NCBI GenBank assembly: GCA_017506865.1
Contig: JAFCMP010000334.1
Location: forward strand, 1,979,623-2,043,622
Direction of reading: 5' to 3'
Length of the DNA: 64,000 nucleotides
DNA from: Tribonema minus
Taxonomy: Eukaryota > Sar > Xanthophyceae > Tribonematales > Tribonemataceae
Below, piece after piece: positions 12,125-23,150 of the stretch (its first letter is position 1; the number at the start of each line of letters is the position of its first letter). The notes beneath the pieces are model-generated. The model saw only the letters and a list, made by a program, of their open reading frames with translations, did no database searches and was not told the DNA's origin. The position numbers and the translations under genes were made by a program.

Positions 12125-13985
12125 TTAGTCGTCATCGCCAATCTCAGGCACATCCGCAATGTCCCAGGGACCACGCAGGATGCACTTGTGCTTGCTCAGC
12201 TGGTGCAGCCAAAGCGGGCACACTACTGTCACAGCAAATACGATGCTGCAAAATGCAGCACACAGCCTGCAATCTTGTAACCAAAGCAGAGAAGCTGCTA
12301 CTGCTGCGAACAGGGCAGCCATGGCAATGTGGCCGACAGGGCTGGTGTGGGACTGCACCGAGCAGCACACCACTGGAAATAGCGCAAAGAGCTCTGCTGC
12401 CAGTAATGCGAAGCCAAAGACCTGCAAGAGGCACCAGCAAGACAATGACAGGACACCGCGCAAATACTGTAAGCAAGCAGACTATAGGATGTGATCTAAA
12501 TAGCTCCCTGCCAGTGGCAGCTGCTTTTGGAGTCGGCCTCCAGCGTTGTGTTGCCAACACTCCTATGTTGCAATACTTCCTGAAGGGAAGTCATTGCGCT
12601 GCAAGAATTGTGGCAGATGAGTAAGCCAGTGCCAGCATCAACACACAAGGAAGAACTGACCACGTAGGGTGACCTGTTCCAGCAAAAACGAAGACGCCGG
12701 TGCACAAGCAGGCAGGCAGCCTGTGGCCACGCTAGATGTCCCCACATACATTTGCCGTGGTGCATTGCAGCAAGCATTGCTTGTCATCCAGTAAAGTGAC
12801 ATTTAAAAAAAACCCCATGCTCCAGCAACCGCACAGCCTGCCGGCTGAACTACAAGCCAGTGCCGCAACTCAAAGGTCCAGCCTGCCTACCGTTGCGAGC
12901 ATCTGCGTTTCCATGACTTACTTGAGTTTTGTTGGAACTGACATCAGTCCATAAAATAAGGTCAACAGTCGCATGCTTGCAAGTGTGGGGGCTCAAAGCA
13001 TAAGGATTGAACGCACTCACCAGCTCATTTGTCGGCAGACGCGAAGCCAGCAGCACTGCGGCAAACACAGCAGCATTAAGGGAAACGGCACCACCGCCAA
13101 CGCTGCGCCGACCACTGCCGTCTCCGCCGGCCTTGCTGCTACCTCCATCTGAGTCGCCGCCCACATCGCTGTCATGGCATACCCCGCAGCTGCCAGGAGC
13201 ATGGTTGCAGCTACCATCAAATACATGCCCATGGCCATCGCCATTAGTGCGAGCCTTTTCACCGAGCCTGGCCTTGACATTGCGACCGCCACTGCCGCTG
13301 CTGCTGCTGCCGCTGCGGCTGCCGCTCCGCGAGTAGGCGAGCACGTGCATCAGCCACAGCCCAGCGCTCAGCGCGCGTATGGAGTCATCAGCGACGGACG
13401 CCGTGAGGGTGCGGAGTACGGGAGCCAGAATGCGCAGCAACGCCGTGAACAGGGCCAGATGAAACGCCGCGCGCCCCAGGGCTGGAGGCCCACTGCCTCC
13501 TAGCAGCGACATTGCGGCTGCGCCAGCGGTGGCGGCGGAGGCGTCGAAGAGCAGCAGGCCCTGTGCCGTGAGCCTGAGGTCCACGATGGCGGCGTAGATG
13601 GCTAGGAAGGTGGCCACCGCGCTCAGCTGTTGAATGAGGGCTGCGGTGTGCACTGCAGAGCGGGCCCAGCTGAAGCGCCGGCGCTGGCCTGCCATAAACA
13701 GCGGTACAGCAGGAGCACTTGTGTAAAGGACAGCATAGATGCTGATAGTACAGAGCTGCAAAGTGCGCGACCCGTAATGCAGCCTGCAGAGTCACATACA
13801 CGTCGTGTGGACAGTCTTCTCTGCAAAGCAACTGCAAGGCTGCTGCTATGCGAAGGCAGGTGGCGACACTTACCGCGGCTAGCATAACACAGGAAGTCGT
13901 CAGGTACATAGTTGTCAGGGAAAGGCTGTCGCTTGTACAGGACTCTCTCCCACTTCACCGTGTCTGCAACGGATGCCGAGTGCAT
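12125..13985 (-). CDS. PIGC: PIG-C/GPI2, subunit of GPI-GlcNAc transferase
   Basis: Membrane subunit of the ER complex that transfers N-acetylglucosamine to phosphatidylinositol, the first step of GPI-anchor synthesis. Exons 13874-13985, 13021-13688 and 12421-12717 are not all needed to recognise it; the last coding exon is 12125-12421. Phases 1 and 0; 1077 bases, 358 residues. Exon 1 has WERVLYKRQPFPDNYVPDDF, the signature N-terminus of PIG-C (WQKVLYERQPFPDNYV in human). Exon 2 has IQQLSAVATF, the LRTLTASVADDSI segment and SLNAAVFAAVLLASRLP. Exon 3 has FGFALLAAELFALFP and ends LRGPWDIADVPEI, the family's GPWDEAEI tail. Several hydrophobic helices are visible. About 80 glycine, serine and aspartate-rich residues (roughly 157-237) are inserted before SLNAAVF, where human PIG-C has only a short loop. 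Confidence 0.92.
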
Positions 13986-14465
13986 GGGCTACCGACCCAC
14001 CCTGACCCACACTGGCTCAGCTCCAGCCACTGAAATCGACTAGAGAAGAAGTCGCTTGGTTGCCACACAGCAGCCTTGTGTCTTGTGTCGGCTGCCTGTA
14101 GAGCTACGGCAGATGGTTTTCTCATTGGTATCTTCGGCGTTGCGCGTACCAGTTAGCTGCTCGTCCTTGTTAGCTGTTGATGCAACAATGTCATCTAGCG
14201 GTGCCGCGGTCGGGAGAAGCCTTGGTCATGCCGCACCACTTGGAATGCAAGAAGAGATGCGAACACTGATGATCAGACGTCGTCTTCAACAACTTCATCA
14301 TCAACTTCAACCAACACTTGAAGTACGTCTTGGGGATCTTTGGATAAGGATCTGAGGCAACTCACGCATTTAAGCTTCATGGCATGGCTATGATGTTGGC
14401 GTAACACTCCTGTCTGCTGAGAGCCAGCGAGCATACTCAGGAGCAACACCACTATATCAGCCGCA
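13986..14465. promoter_or_regulatory. Divergent spacer, PIG-C and PHD-finger gene
   Basis: A 480-base spacer between start codons of genes on opposite strands, presumably with both promoters. A short plus-strand frame from ATG 14188 (56 codons) ends before the PHD gene start and could be an upstream ORF. It has no recognisable domain. The run at 14284-14330 is rich in CTTCAA/CTTGAAG motifs. Confidence 0.5.
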
Positions 14466-17400
14466 ATGCCGCAAGATCTCGATGTCGACGATCCAGCCAA
14501 TCCGCCGCCCATATCCATATCGGTGGATCTCAGCAACCTCAGCAGCGACAGCAGGAGGCCAGGATCGCTAAATTCGCCTATGGTGTCCGTGGCTTCAGAG
14601 GAGCTGAATGCTGCTGAGGTAAGAACCTGCAACTTCAAGTTTCATGCTGCAAAAGGCTCACCTGAATGCAGTCAAGGGCGCACTCAGAGTCTTGCCTGAG
14701 GTTCAGCATGCAACACTTGTGCCATATCGAACTTTTCGAGCTCAGAGGCACGATGTGGGCTGCTGCCAACTCTATCGATTGCGCAAGGTTGTAGGTCGTC
14801 ATGCTTCATAAATGCGTTTGGCACCTGCACAGCCCCTTCGTAGCCATTGCTGTGGGCCAAATGCCAGAGCAACGTAGACAGATGGCGGAGCGTAGACGTC
14901 TCTCTTTGATACGCAGCTCTGGTTGTAAGGTGCATTGAATGCAAGGTGCTTGACAAATGAACACGAATCAAAAGATTGTAGAGCTCTAGGTGACAAGGGA
15001 TGGTTAGCCACAAGTGCCTTCCTTCCACCATTGCAATAACCGTGGTCGCCGCTGCTGCAGCAGTTGCCACGAGTCAAACAGTACCACCATATCCACAGTA
15101 GTCAAAAAGACTTCTGTGTGCAAGCTTGTAGCGTTCGAGGCAATGAATGTCATGCTGCCCGATGTGTGCCGTTTGCAGGTGTCTGGAGCGGAGTCCCTGG
15201 GGCAGATGTCTGAGGCAGAGGAAGGCTTGTTGGCCAACAAATGGTGGGACAAGACACCACCGTTCATATCTCAGGAAGTGGTGGTTCCAAACCGGCTTAA
15301 CCAAGAGGTGAGAGCCAAGTTGTCTGGTGATGGGCTGACCGTTGCCAGGGCGCTTGCAGGTCTGCAAAGTTGTGCTGTGTCTGATGGCCAGGTGTGTGAG
15401 CAAACGCCACCAACGTCAGGGCACACACACCACACACCACTGCCTTTCACCCGCTGCGCTGTACTCCGAATCACTGCCTCACTGCCACAAGGCTCTCTTG
15501 AACACCACTGACCCATTGCGCCTCGATATCGGTTTACACCGTGCGCGCTCGCCCGCCGCAGGTCTGCTACGTCTGCAGGGCGCGTGGCGAGCTGCTGGAG
15601 TGTGCAGGCCCCTGCTGTCGCTCCTTCCACCTGCCGTGCTGCGGCGCGGCCGCCGGAACTGCTGCCACCAAGGCCGCTGTGAACTGGCTGTGCGACGAGT
15701 GCGTGATGCTGCACGACGCGCTTCAGCTCAGGTACAGTACCTACATCCGTGCGGTGCGCAGCTGCCAGCGGACATTGTGACTGAGGTTGGCATGGCCATG
15801 AATTGTGCATGCAGTGCCAAGTACCAAACAGCGATGATCAAATCTATCATCGAGGTGGACAATGCATGGCCGCTTCTATCATCATCGGCATCATACTCAG
15901 TCCTGATCATGTGCGCTGTGGCAGAGGACACTTGCGGGCCTTGTCGGCCTTCAAGTGCCGGCAAGGCTGCATCTCACGTGATGGCTTGCCACCTGCTGTC
16001 CGCTTGCTCTAGCACCTGCTCTGTAGCATACACTTGACTCAAGGAGTCTGACGCATCGCACCGTACGCTTGCCGGTCATGACAGGCGCGAGAAGGAGCAA
16101 GAAACGGCCATGGCAAAGGCGCCAAATCACCGCGAAGCTCCCGTTGAAACGCGACACCGGCAGTTGCATCAGGAGCTCAACATAGCCCTAACGGCCTATA
16201 CTACGCCAGCCTCGGGGGTGGTCGATGCCGTGCGCAGAGGGCTGAGCTTCATCTACCGGCTGGTCGAAGACCCCAAGAACTTTGCAGATTTCGGGGCCGA
16301 CATGATGGTGAGCAGCGATTGGGAGGCGAGCTGCTTTGACCACCTTACTGTGACTTTAGAAAATGTTGCCTCTTGCTCAGCACGTCATGAGGTCTTGTAG
16401 GAGGAGAAGCAGATATGGAGGTACATTGACTTACATGCATAGGAGCGACTCTGGACTGGGCGCTGCATATATGGATCCGTGATGTGGCATGAGCTGAGTC
16501 AGCCAACCAGGACAATATGCCACCAAGAGCATTTGGTACCATACAGGCATGCAGAAGCTCACGTTGTCTTGCGCTTGGCTGCAGTATGCATCATTAGCAC
16601 TGCGTGCTGCACTACTAGAGAGGCCATTGTTGCGCGAACTTTGTGAATGTTCAGCGTTGCACATTCTCGGAATGTGGTGATGGTGCTGCTGCTGGTCTTC
16701 ACATCTCTAACCCAGAGCCTCGTGACCTGCCTGCTGCCACAGCACACATTCCACGACCTTTCGCTGGTCACGAAAGAGCCTCTGCGACAATTTGCACTGG
16801 ATCGCCTGGAGGCGCTGGCGCAGCGCTGGAAGATGCGATATCAGAAGCTCAGCGACATACAGCGTGGTTCAAGAGGTGACTTGCCAACTGCCCCTCAGAT
16901 CACTGTAGGGGGTCCCATCTACAGTAAGGCAAGATGGCAGATACCATGGCGTATCTAAATGCTCCATGCAGGTGCCTCTTGCGGCAGTCACTTTGTGTAC
17001 GCATGTATGACACATCAGCAGACCAACCGCCCTTCTCGCTCCTAACTGGCCAATGTGCGCCATATTAGCATTGGCATGGCCTTATGATGATTTTGTCCAG
17101 ACTTGCTGATGCCGCAATCACACGACGCTCACAGAATGTGAACCTTGCTTGCCAATGCGATGGTTGGGCGCACAGGGCGATGACGCACAGTGCTGACGTC
17201 CAAACATTGTCCGTTTGCTCTCTCGCCCCCGCAGTTTCTGCAAGTGACGTAATGGATGCGGTGATGGGCATACATGCGCTGGAGCGCATTGGCATCACAC
17301 ACTCCCTCAAGGCGGAGACCCGCAAGTGAGCTGCCCAACAATACAGTATGTACTTGTACTACATCTTTCTGACTTGCATCGAATGCGCTCGTATGCCACT

Positions 17401-20338
17401 TCATCTAATCACAATGATGATAAATCTCAGATGTTGGTCATGGCGGGTGATATTAGTCGTGACTAGTAAAATCAACAGGAGACATGGAGCTTTTGCTTTG
17501 CTCAAGGCCTCTGCTGTCTCACCGTACAGCATGTCGTTTTGGCATCTTCAACATGCCTGTTTCTGTGTACAACTTCAGTCCTGTAGTGGGCAACTGTAGA
17601 GATTGATGTACGCTTCATATTGTCTTGACCTTTAGTCTTCTCACGCAGTTGCTACTTGTCATGTCAGCAAGTGAAACATTGCAATTGCTGCCTTGACCAG
17701 TCCCAACGCCATGTCAGCAAATGTGCGCAAACACACTGCAGTGGCTGATTTGATCATCCCAACATCAAGTACTGCTGCTCAAACACACTGCAATGGCTGA
17801 TTTGATTAGTCCCAACAACACGTACTGCAACTTCAAGTGTAGCAAAGTTCCGCCGCAGCTCACCAACCAGTTGATTGTGTGCCTCTAATAAATGCAAGTC
17901 GTTGCAGAAACTTGCATTGTTGCCTTGAGTCATTCATCTATCAGTTGAGTCTAACGCCAACGACATTCGTTTGTTAAAGGGTAATCATTATATATCCATC
18001 CATGTTGTTGTGCAAGCGCAAGGCTGGTCATATGTATGTGTGTGTCATTGTCAAACCTGCTGCACCTAGGACCAGCTGCAAGTCCTGGCATGTCACAGTG
18101 AACATGCCACGTAAGACCACATGCAAATATGAGCTGCAGAGCAGGATGATTTGCCCAGTGACACCATTGCTCACATACAAACTCACTGCCCATGTACCCT
18201 CACCACAGGTTCGTCCAACAAAGCGACTACATGGGTCTGCACGACTATCTAGGGCTCACTGAGGGCGACGGGGAGGGGGGTGCGGGCCCCTGCGCCCTGG
18301 CTTGGGCAGTCACGGCAGCGTACTTTGCAGATGGCGCGCGCGTGGATCTGGGCGCCACAAAAGCACAATTAGACGTGCTGCCACGGCTGACCGAGGTGCG
18401 GCCGTACAGGCTGGCGGTGGACATGGAGTTTGAAGCTTGGGCAGACCAGGTGCGCGGACTAAGTACTTGTCAGTAATTGTCGCTTGAGGCGCGATAAATC
18501 ACAGATGAGCGATGTCAAGCTTGTGCGTATGTACATAGTGTCAGACGTGTGATGTGGTGGAGTGTGAGAGCTTTTGAGGTGTGCAAACCTCCTGGCATCA
18601 AAGCATGAGAGTTCTGTCGGTTACGTTGCCATTAAGCACGTTGTGTGTTAGTACGGGGTCCTGCACCGTCAACAATGTCGAGGCCATACCTCAGAGTACA
18701 TGACAGGCAACGCTGCATGGTTTACTTCAACTTGAAGTTTTTGGTTGTTGGAACTTTTACCGGGCCTCTCAAACATTTGCAGCTTTGATGGGGGTAGATC
18801 AGCAATCATTCAAAGCTTTGGTGGTGGTAGAGCAAAAATGATTGTCTGAAGTACATGTCACCTTAGCCCTTACAAGGTGTGTTGTGCACTTCAAACCTAC
18901 ATACATTTTCAGGTATGGTTGGATGAATAATCACTGTGGCTGTCCACCAATTGCTGTGGCATGCTTACTGGTCTCCTTGCATCCCCTACAGCCCACCTTG
19001 AACTGCTCATTGCTGTTTCCTGTTGATTTATGTCTGCAGATGGGGCTGGTGTTTGCAGTTATACACATAGCATCAAATTTTGGCGAGCTTCGCCTGTCGC
19101 CCAAGCTGCTGCCCATGGAGGCATACGTTATCATGTGAGCGCATGAACGTGTGTGTTCAGTGTATATGGATCTGTTCTTGCAGCCACATGATTGGCGACG
19201 AAGCCAAAGCTTTACTATTGTCATCTTTAATTAGGACATGCTACTGTGCACACTGCTACATGAGCTGCAGCAAGAGGTCAAGAGACGCACTGCAGGACTT
19301 GTGAGCCATTCACCATACGTTCTTGCAGCGGCACCAAATGAAGCTGCAACAACCCTTGTCACCCAGTTCGTCTTTATTCGGCAGAATGTTTGCCCTGAAG
19401 ATGCAACGCCATGCAAGCAGTTCTGCCATGTGGCGATGCCTCACATGCCACCCTGAAGCACCCTTGACAATGTCCTCATCAATATTATTGCTGTGTGCAT
19501 GTATGTATGTATGCGCCAGGCACCCGTCCAGCATGGAGGTGGCACTCAAGGAAGGCGACGTGCACATCCTGGGACAGCTGGTGAGCAATCAGCGATCACG
19601 ACATGCGTGCATGCGGGGGAGTCTGTGGCTCCAACATTCCCTGTTGTGTCCCCCTGTCCCGTTCGTTTATTCGGGGAAGGAAATACATGGCATGTGTACT
19701 GGCAGTCGCTGCAAATGCTGTAAATGTGGGGCAGCATACATACCGCTGGGATGCACATGGGACTTTGCGGCGTTTGCGCTGGCATGCTGGTATTGGCATC
19801 CCTTGCCAAATCTGGAAGCCCAGCAATGTGAAATGTTTGTAGCCAATGACCGGCAGTCATGCTGCGCAAGCCTCAGTGAACCCTGTATGGCAGCCACGCG
19901 TGCTGCGACAGCATGCTTGGGCGCGCACTCATACCCCAGTCAACTGACATGAAATCCACCCCGAGTAGTACCACGCACCTCACGCGTGGCCTGCGCACAC
20001 CCCTGACAGCCCACGCCCTCAACGACGTCACATCGCCCCCCTCCCTCCCCCTTCAGGGTCACTGCATGCGCATCCTGGGCGCCAAACCCGGCGACGCGGC
20101 GCTGGAGCGCGCCGCCGCTGCGCTGCTGCGCCTGCAGCGCCTGGACGGCTCGTGGCCCGCGCGCGACGACGCGCGCCCCTACTCGCGCTTCCACGCCGCC
20201 GCCGCCGCCGCCGCCGCCCTCGCGCCGCCGACGTTCCGCGGCTTCGGCCCGGGCGACCCCGCCGTGGCGGCGCTGCTGCAGACGCTGCAGCCGCACGCTG
20301 GCATCGGCGCAACTGCCGGCGCGCTTCAGGTGGACGGC

Positions 20339-20369
<31 letters not shown>

Positions 20370-20773
20370 CCAGCGCCAACAGCGGCAGCAGCGGCGGCGG
20401 CAGCATGAGCAGCGGCGGCGGCGGCGCGTGCGGCGCGCCCGCGCGCACGCAGCTGTGCGGCTGCGGCATCCTCATCGCGCCGGAGATGGGGGGCCTGTCC
20501 GCCGTCGCGGCGGAGTACGTCGGCAGCAGCCACGGGCACGGCGGCGATCTGCACCTGGGCCTGCGAGAGCGCGCGCGGCGCAGGCTCAGGGCCCTCGTGC
20601 GGTGGCGCCAGCAGCAGGAGGCGGCGGCGGCGGCGGCGGCGGTGGGCGGCTTTGGCGGCGACGGCAGCGGCGGCGGCGGCGGCGCAGGGGGTGGCGGCGG
20701 CGTTGCGCGGCGGTCAGACCCTGGGAGATGGGGGAGGCTGTCGAGGCGTGCTGCGCGCAAAGGACTGGAATAG
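14466..20773 (+). CDS. PHD-finger protein, ten exons
   Basis: Exons: 14466-14618, 15179-15307, 15562-15731, 16085-16307, 16743-16875, 17235-17325, 18209-18449, 19040-19134, 19520-19580 and 20057-20773. Sum 2013 bases, 670 residues; all phases match. Exon 1 is acidic (MPQDLDVDDPANPPP). Exon 3 is a PHD-type zinc finger: VCYVCRARGELLECAG, CCRSFHLPCC, then WLCDECV, so C-x2-C...C...C...H-x2-C...C-x2-C. PHD fingers usually read histone H3 tails, so a nuclear chromatin role is likely. Downstream exons are mostly helical. The last exon begins GHCMRILGAKPGD, then has RLQRLDGSWPARDD and FRGFGPGD before a glycine/alanine-rich tail. Exon 5 could instead start at 16716, also in frame. The family of the C-terminal part was not recognised. 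Confidence 0.82.
14961..15081 (-). repeat. Interspersed repeat, copy A
   Basis: About 120 bases in intron 1 of the PHD gene. Its reverse complement matches 45866-45976 along nearly its whole length (shared GTTTGACTCGTGGCAA, CGACCACGG, GGTGGAAGG, CACTTG.GGCTAACCA, CTCTAC.AT). A shorter part matches 25380-25447. The element family is not recognised. Confidence 0.8.
17728..17828 (+). repeat. Two-unit tandem repeat of about 50 bases in an intron
   Basis: Units 17728-17779 and 17780-17828 both begin CAAACACACTGCA and share GTGGCTGATTTGAT-like and CCCAACA...GTACTGC sequence. The repeat lies in the 883-base intron between exons 6 and 7 of the PHD gene. Confidence 0.8.
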
Positions 20774-22231
20774 GAGCGCTGCTGCCTGGCGTGCGCGATG
20801 TGTATGTTGTTTGTGTTTGTCGGTTACTAGTTACAGCCCATGGTGCTCCAAACAACGGACCGTTGTGTGGGTGGGCACATGACCTCAAATTCCGCCGAGC
20901 TCGCTCATCTGATGCTTGCGGCTGTGTTCAGTAGTATTGCAACAACCATACATGCAACATCAAGTTCAGGCACAAGATGTGCGCGTATGCGCCCATCAAT
21001 GTCACCATGCCGAATGTGGTCTTTCCCAGCCCAAATTTTTTGTTTCAGCTTGGTAATGCAGCAACTTCTTGACAACCAAGTGATGCAGCATAGCAGTTTG
21101 CTTGGGCATCGACACAAGTTTACTGCAAAGGTGGACTTTACTAAACGGTATGCAGCAGGTTTTGTCCACCAACACACATAGTACCTGACAAGGTAATGCT
21201 GACGCAGACTCGTGTGTGGTACAGCATCACTATGGGACGTGGCAGGGCTAGGGTTCAGGCTGCATGCCATGTGCTGGGCACTGGGACATTGTTGCGTTCT
21301 ACTTCAAGAAGCATGTGCATGTGAACTGCTTTTGCAATATCATGATCGATGTTCGCTGTCCAACAGTGCCCGGTCACCAAATTGCAGAAGTCTGAAGGAG
21401 CTTCCTTTCTCTTGCTCACACGCACGGAACACTATTGCAGAGATCCTGCGGTGGAGTGTCATTGCTAATGGCACGGCTCAATTTTAGCTGCACGAAGTTG
21501 TCTGTCTGCCACACGCAGCTGACCATGACAGCACTCAGTTTTGCATGCACTTTCATATTGTGGATTTTAATTATTCAAAACATGCCAAAAAACAGCAGCA
21601 CATTTTCTACAGAATACATCATGAGGTGCATATGAAATACTTCAAAGTCAGCTTTTGCCGCAATGACGCATTGCCAGCTTGACGCTGATCAGTGAGCATG
21701 CCATTGGACACTAGTTCGCTGAAAAAATGGTCACATCAATGCTGGTGTTCAAGTGACACACCAAGCGTAAAACCAAAGAAGCTGCAGCATGGAAGGTGTA
21801 GGTCACGTGCATTATGTACACTCCCTTTTCATACCGGGACCGGAGCGATGCGGCACCTATGCTCCCCAACCATTTCTGCAACACGCCCCCTCAAGCCACT
21901 CGGCCTGCATGCGCCATGGACTGTTTGGTATAGAAACTCAACTGCAGAAGCCACAAGGTGCCTACAATGTCACAGGAAGCAGGGCAGCAGACACTGCATG
22001 AGCAGCAAACTGGCAGCAGCACTACTGTGTTTCGTGCCGCTGCTAGTCACAACCCTGCCCACTGCATCTGCGACAACCCTGGGATCAACCGCAGAAGTAG
22101 TTTCTTACCCGCTGCATTCGCAAGTGCGCCAGCTGTTCTATGCCCCCCCCCCCCCCCCCCCCTCCTTCCCCGCCCCCTATGTTCCCTCCGTGGGCACCTT
22201 CCCGTCCACCTGCACTCACTGTACCGCTCCA
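20774..22231. other. Spacer with 20-base C run
   Basis: A 1458-base convergent spacer between the PHD gene stop and the stop of the minus-strand gene at 22232. It holds both 3' UTRs. Open frames here lack domains and look like chance. A homopolymer of 20 C lies at 22143-22162. No RNA gene or transposon was recognised. Confidence 0.5.
22143..22162. repeat. Poly(C) run of 20
   Basis: Twenty consecutive C about 70 bases beyond the stop codon of the minus-strand gene ending at 22232, so poly(G) in its transcript. The length may be affected by sequencing or assembly error. Confidence 0.9.
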
Positions 22232-23095
22232 TTACTTCCCAGCCACTGCGCCGTGCGCTCGATGGACCTGATCCCAGATCGACCCTCCCTCATGCAGAAG
22301 GCACGCATTCAATCTGTGCCAAGTTGCACTGCCAACAGTACCGAGAGTTCCCACACGAACGTCAGAAGCCCGCCGAACCCTGCGAGCCGAGTAGGGTGCA
22401 TCGAGCTCCATCCGCGTCGCCCGAGCCGCCCGGCGGCGCGCTAGCTTCGCACGGAGGGCTTCCTGAGGTGCAGTGCTGCAGCGCCGGGCCGAGGCGGCAG
22501 TGAAGGGGCTTCTCTGCTGGCGGAACATTTGCACTTCTGTAGCAGGAAGGCCATCTGGCGTCTTCCGCAGAGCCTCCGCGGGGATCAGGCCCAGCTTGGC
22601 GAACAGGATGGGAGGGGCCTGAATGGCGTGAAGGAGTAGGGCGATCTGGCGGGGAGGGAGGTCGACGCCGTACTCCAGCAGCAGCTTCCGTATGGGACCT
22701 GCGGCTGGCACACTGAGGGCAGCCGCACCGCTGCCTGACACTGCAAGACCAGCGAGGCCCGCCACGATGCCATTGTCGATCCTGAATGCGCGGCTCTGCT
22801 CGCCGGAGAGATCGGACGTGGTTACTTGAGCTGTGATGGCGCTCCGCATGTCCTCTTGGGACACCAGCCCAAGCCTCACGAGCCTCCTAGCAGGCAGCTG
22901 CAGCAGCGAAGAGTAGATGACTCCGAGCTGGGAAGGAGAGACTGCAAGCTGTGGCTTGTGCTTGCGTAGCGCAGAAACAGCGCTGGCAAACAGCGGACTG
23001 TCCACAGCAGGAACCACAAGGCCCAGCGGTGCCCTCCCGTCAGCCATCGGTATCATGTGAGACTGTGTCGGAATTGCCAGAAGTTCAAGTTTCAA
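22232..23095 (-). CDS. Hypothetical single-exon protein
   Basis: One uninterrupted frame of 287 codons; a more natural start may be ATG at 23047 (MADGRAPLGLVVPAVDS, 271 residues). The first two thirds read like a folded helical protein, for example LGVIYSSLLQLPARRLVRLG and IRKLLLEYGVDLPPRQIALL. The last third is basic and serine-rich. No signal peptide, membrane helix or known domain was recognised. It differs from its neighbours in having no intron, so a retrocopy, a recent arrival or a chance frame are all possible. Its start lies close to the proposed first exon of the divergent AP2 gene. Confidence 0.45.
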   Translation of the reverse strand: MKLELLAIPTQSHMIPMADGRAPLGLVVPAVDSPLFASAVSALRKHKPQLAVSPSQLGVIYSSLLQLPARRLVRLGLVSQEDMRSAITAQVTTSDLSGEQSRAFRIDNGIVAGLAGLAVSGSGAAALSVPAAGPIRKLLLEYGVDLPPRQIALLLHAIQAPPILFAKLGLIPAEALRKTPDGLPATEVQMFRQQRSPFTAASARRCSTAPQEALRAKLARRRAARATRMELDAPYSARRVRRASDVRVGTLGTVGSATWHRLNACLLHEGGSIWDQVHRAHGAVAGK

Positions 23096-23150
23096 TTGTC
23101 CTCATTGTGTCAAAATCGAAAAAGCAGCTGCGAGGTTGGAGCGATACGAT

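Noticed and set aside
19940-20554. Long minus-strand alanine-rich frame under the PHD gene last exon
   Set aside because: Mirror of GCC/GGC repeats; the plus frame is phase-matched to nine upstream exons.
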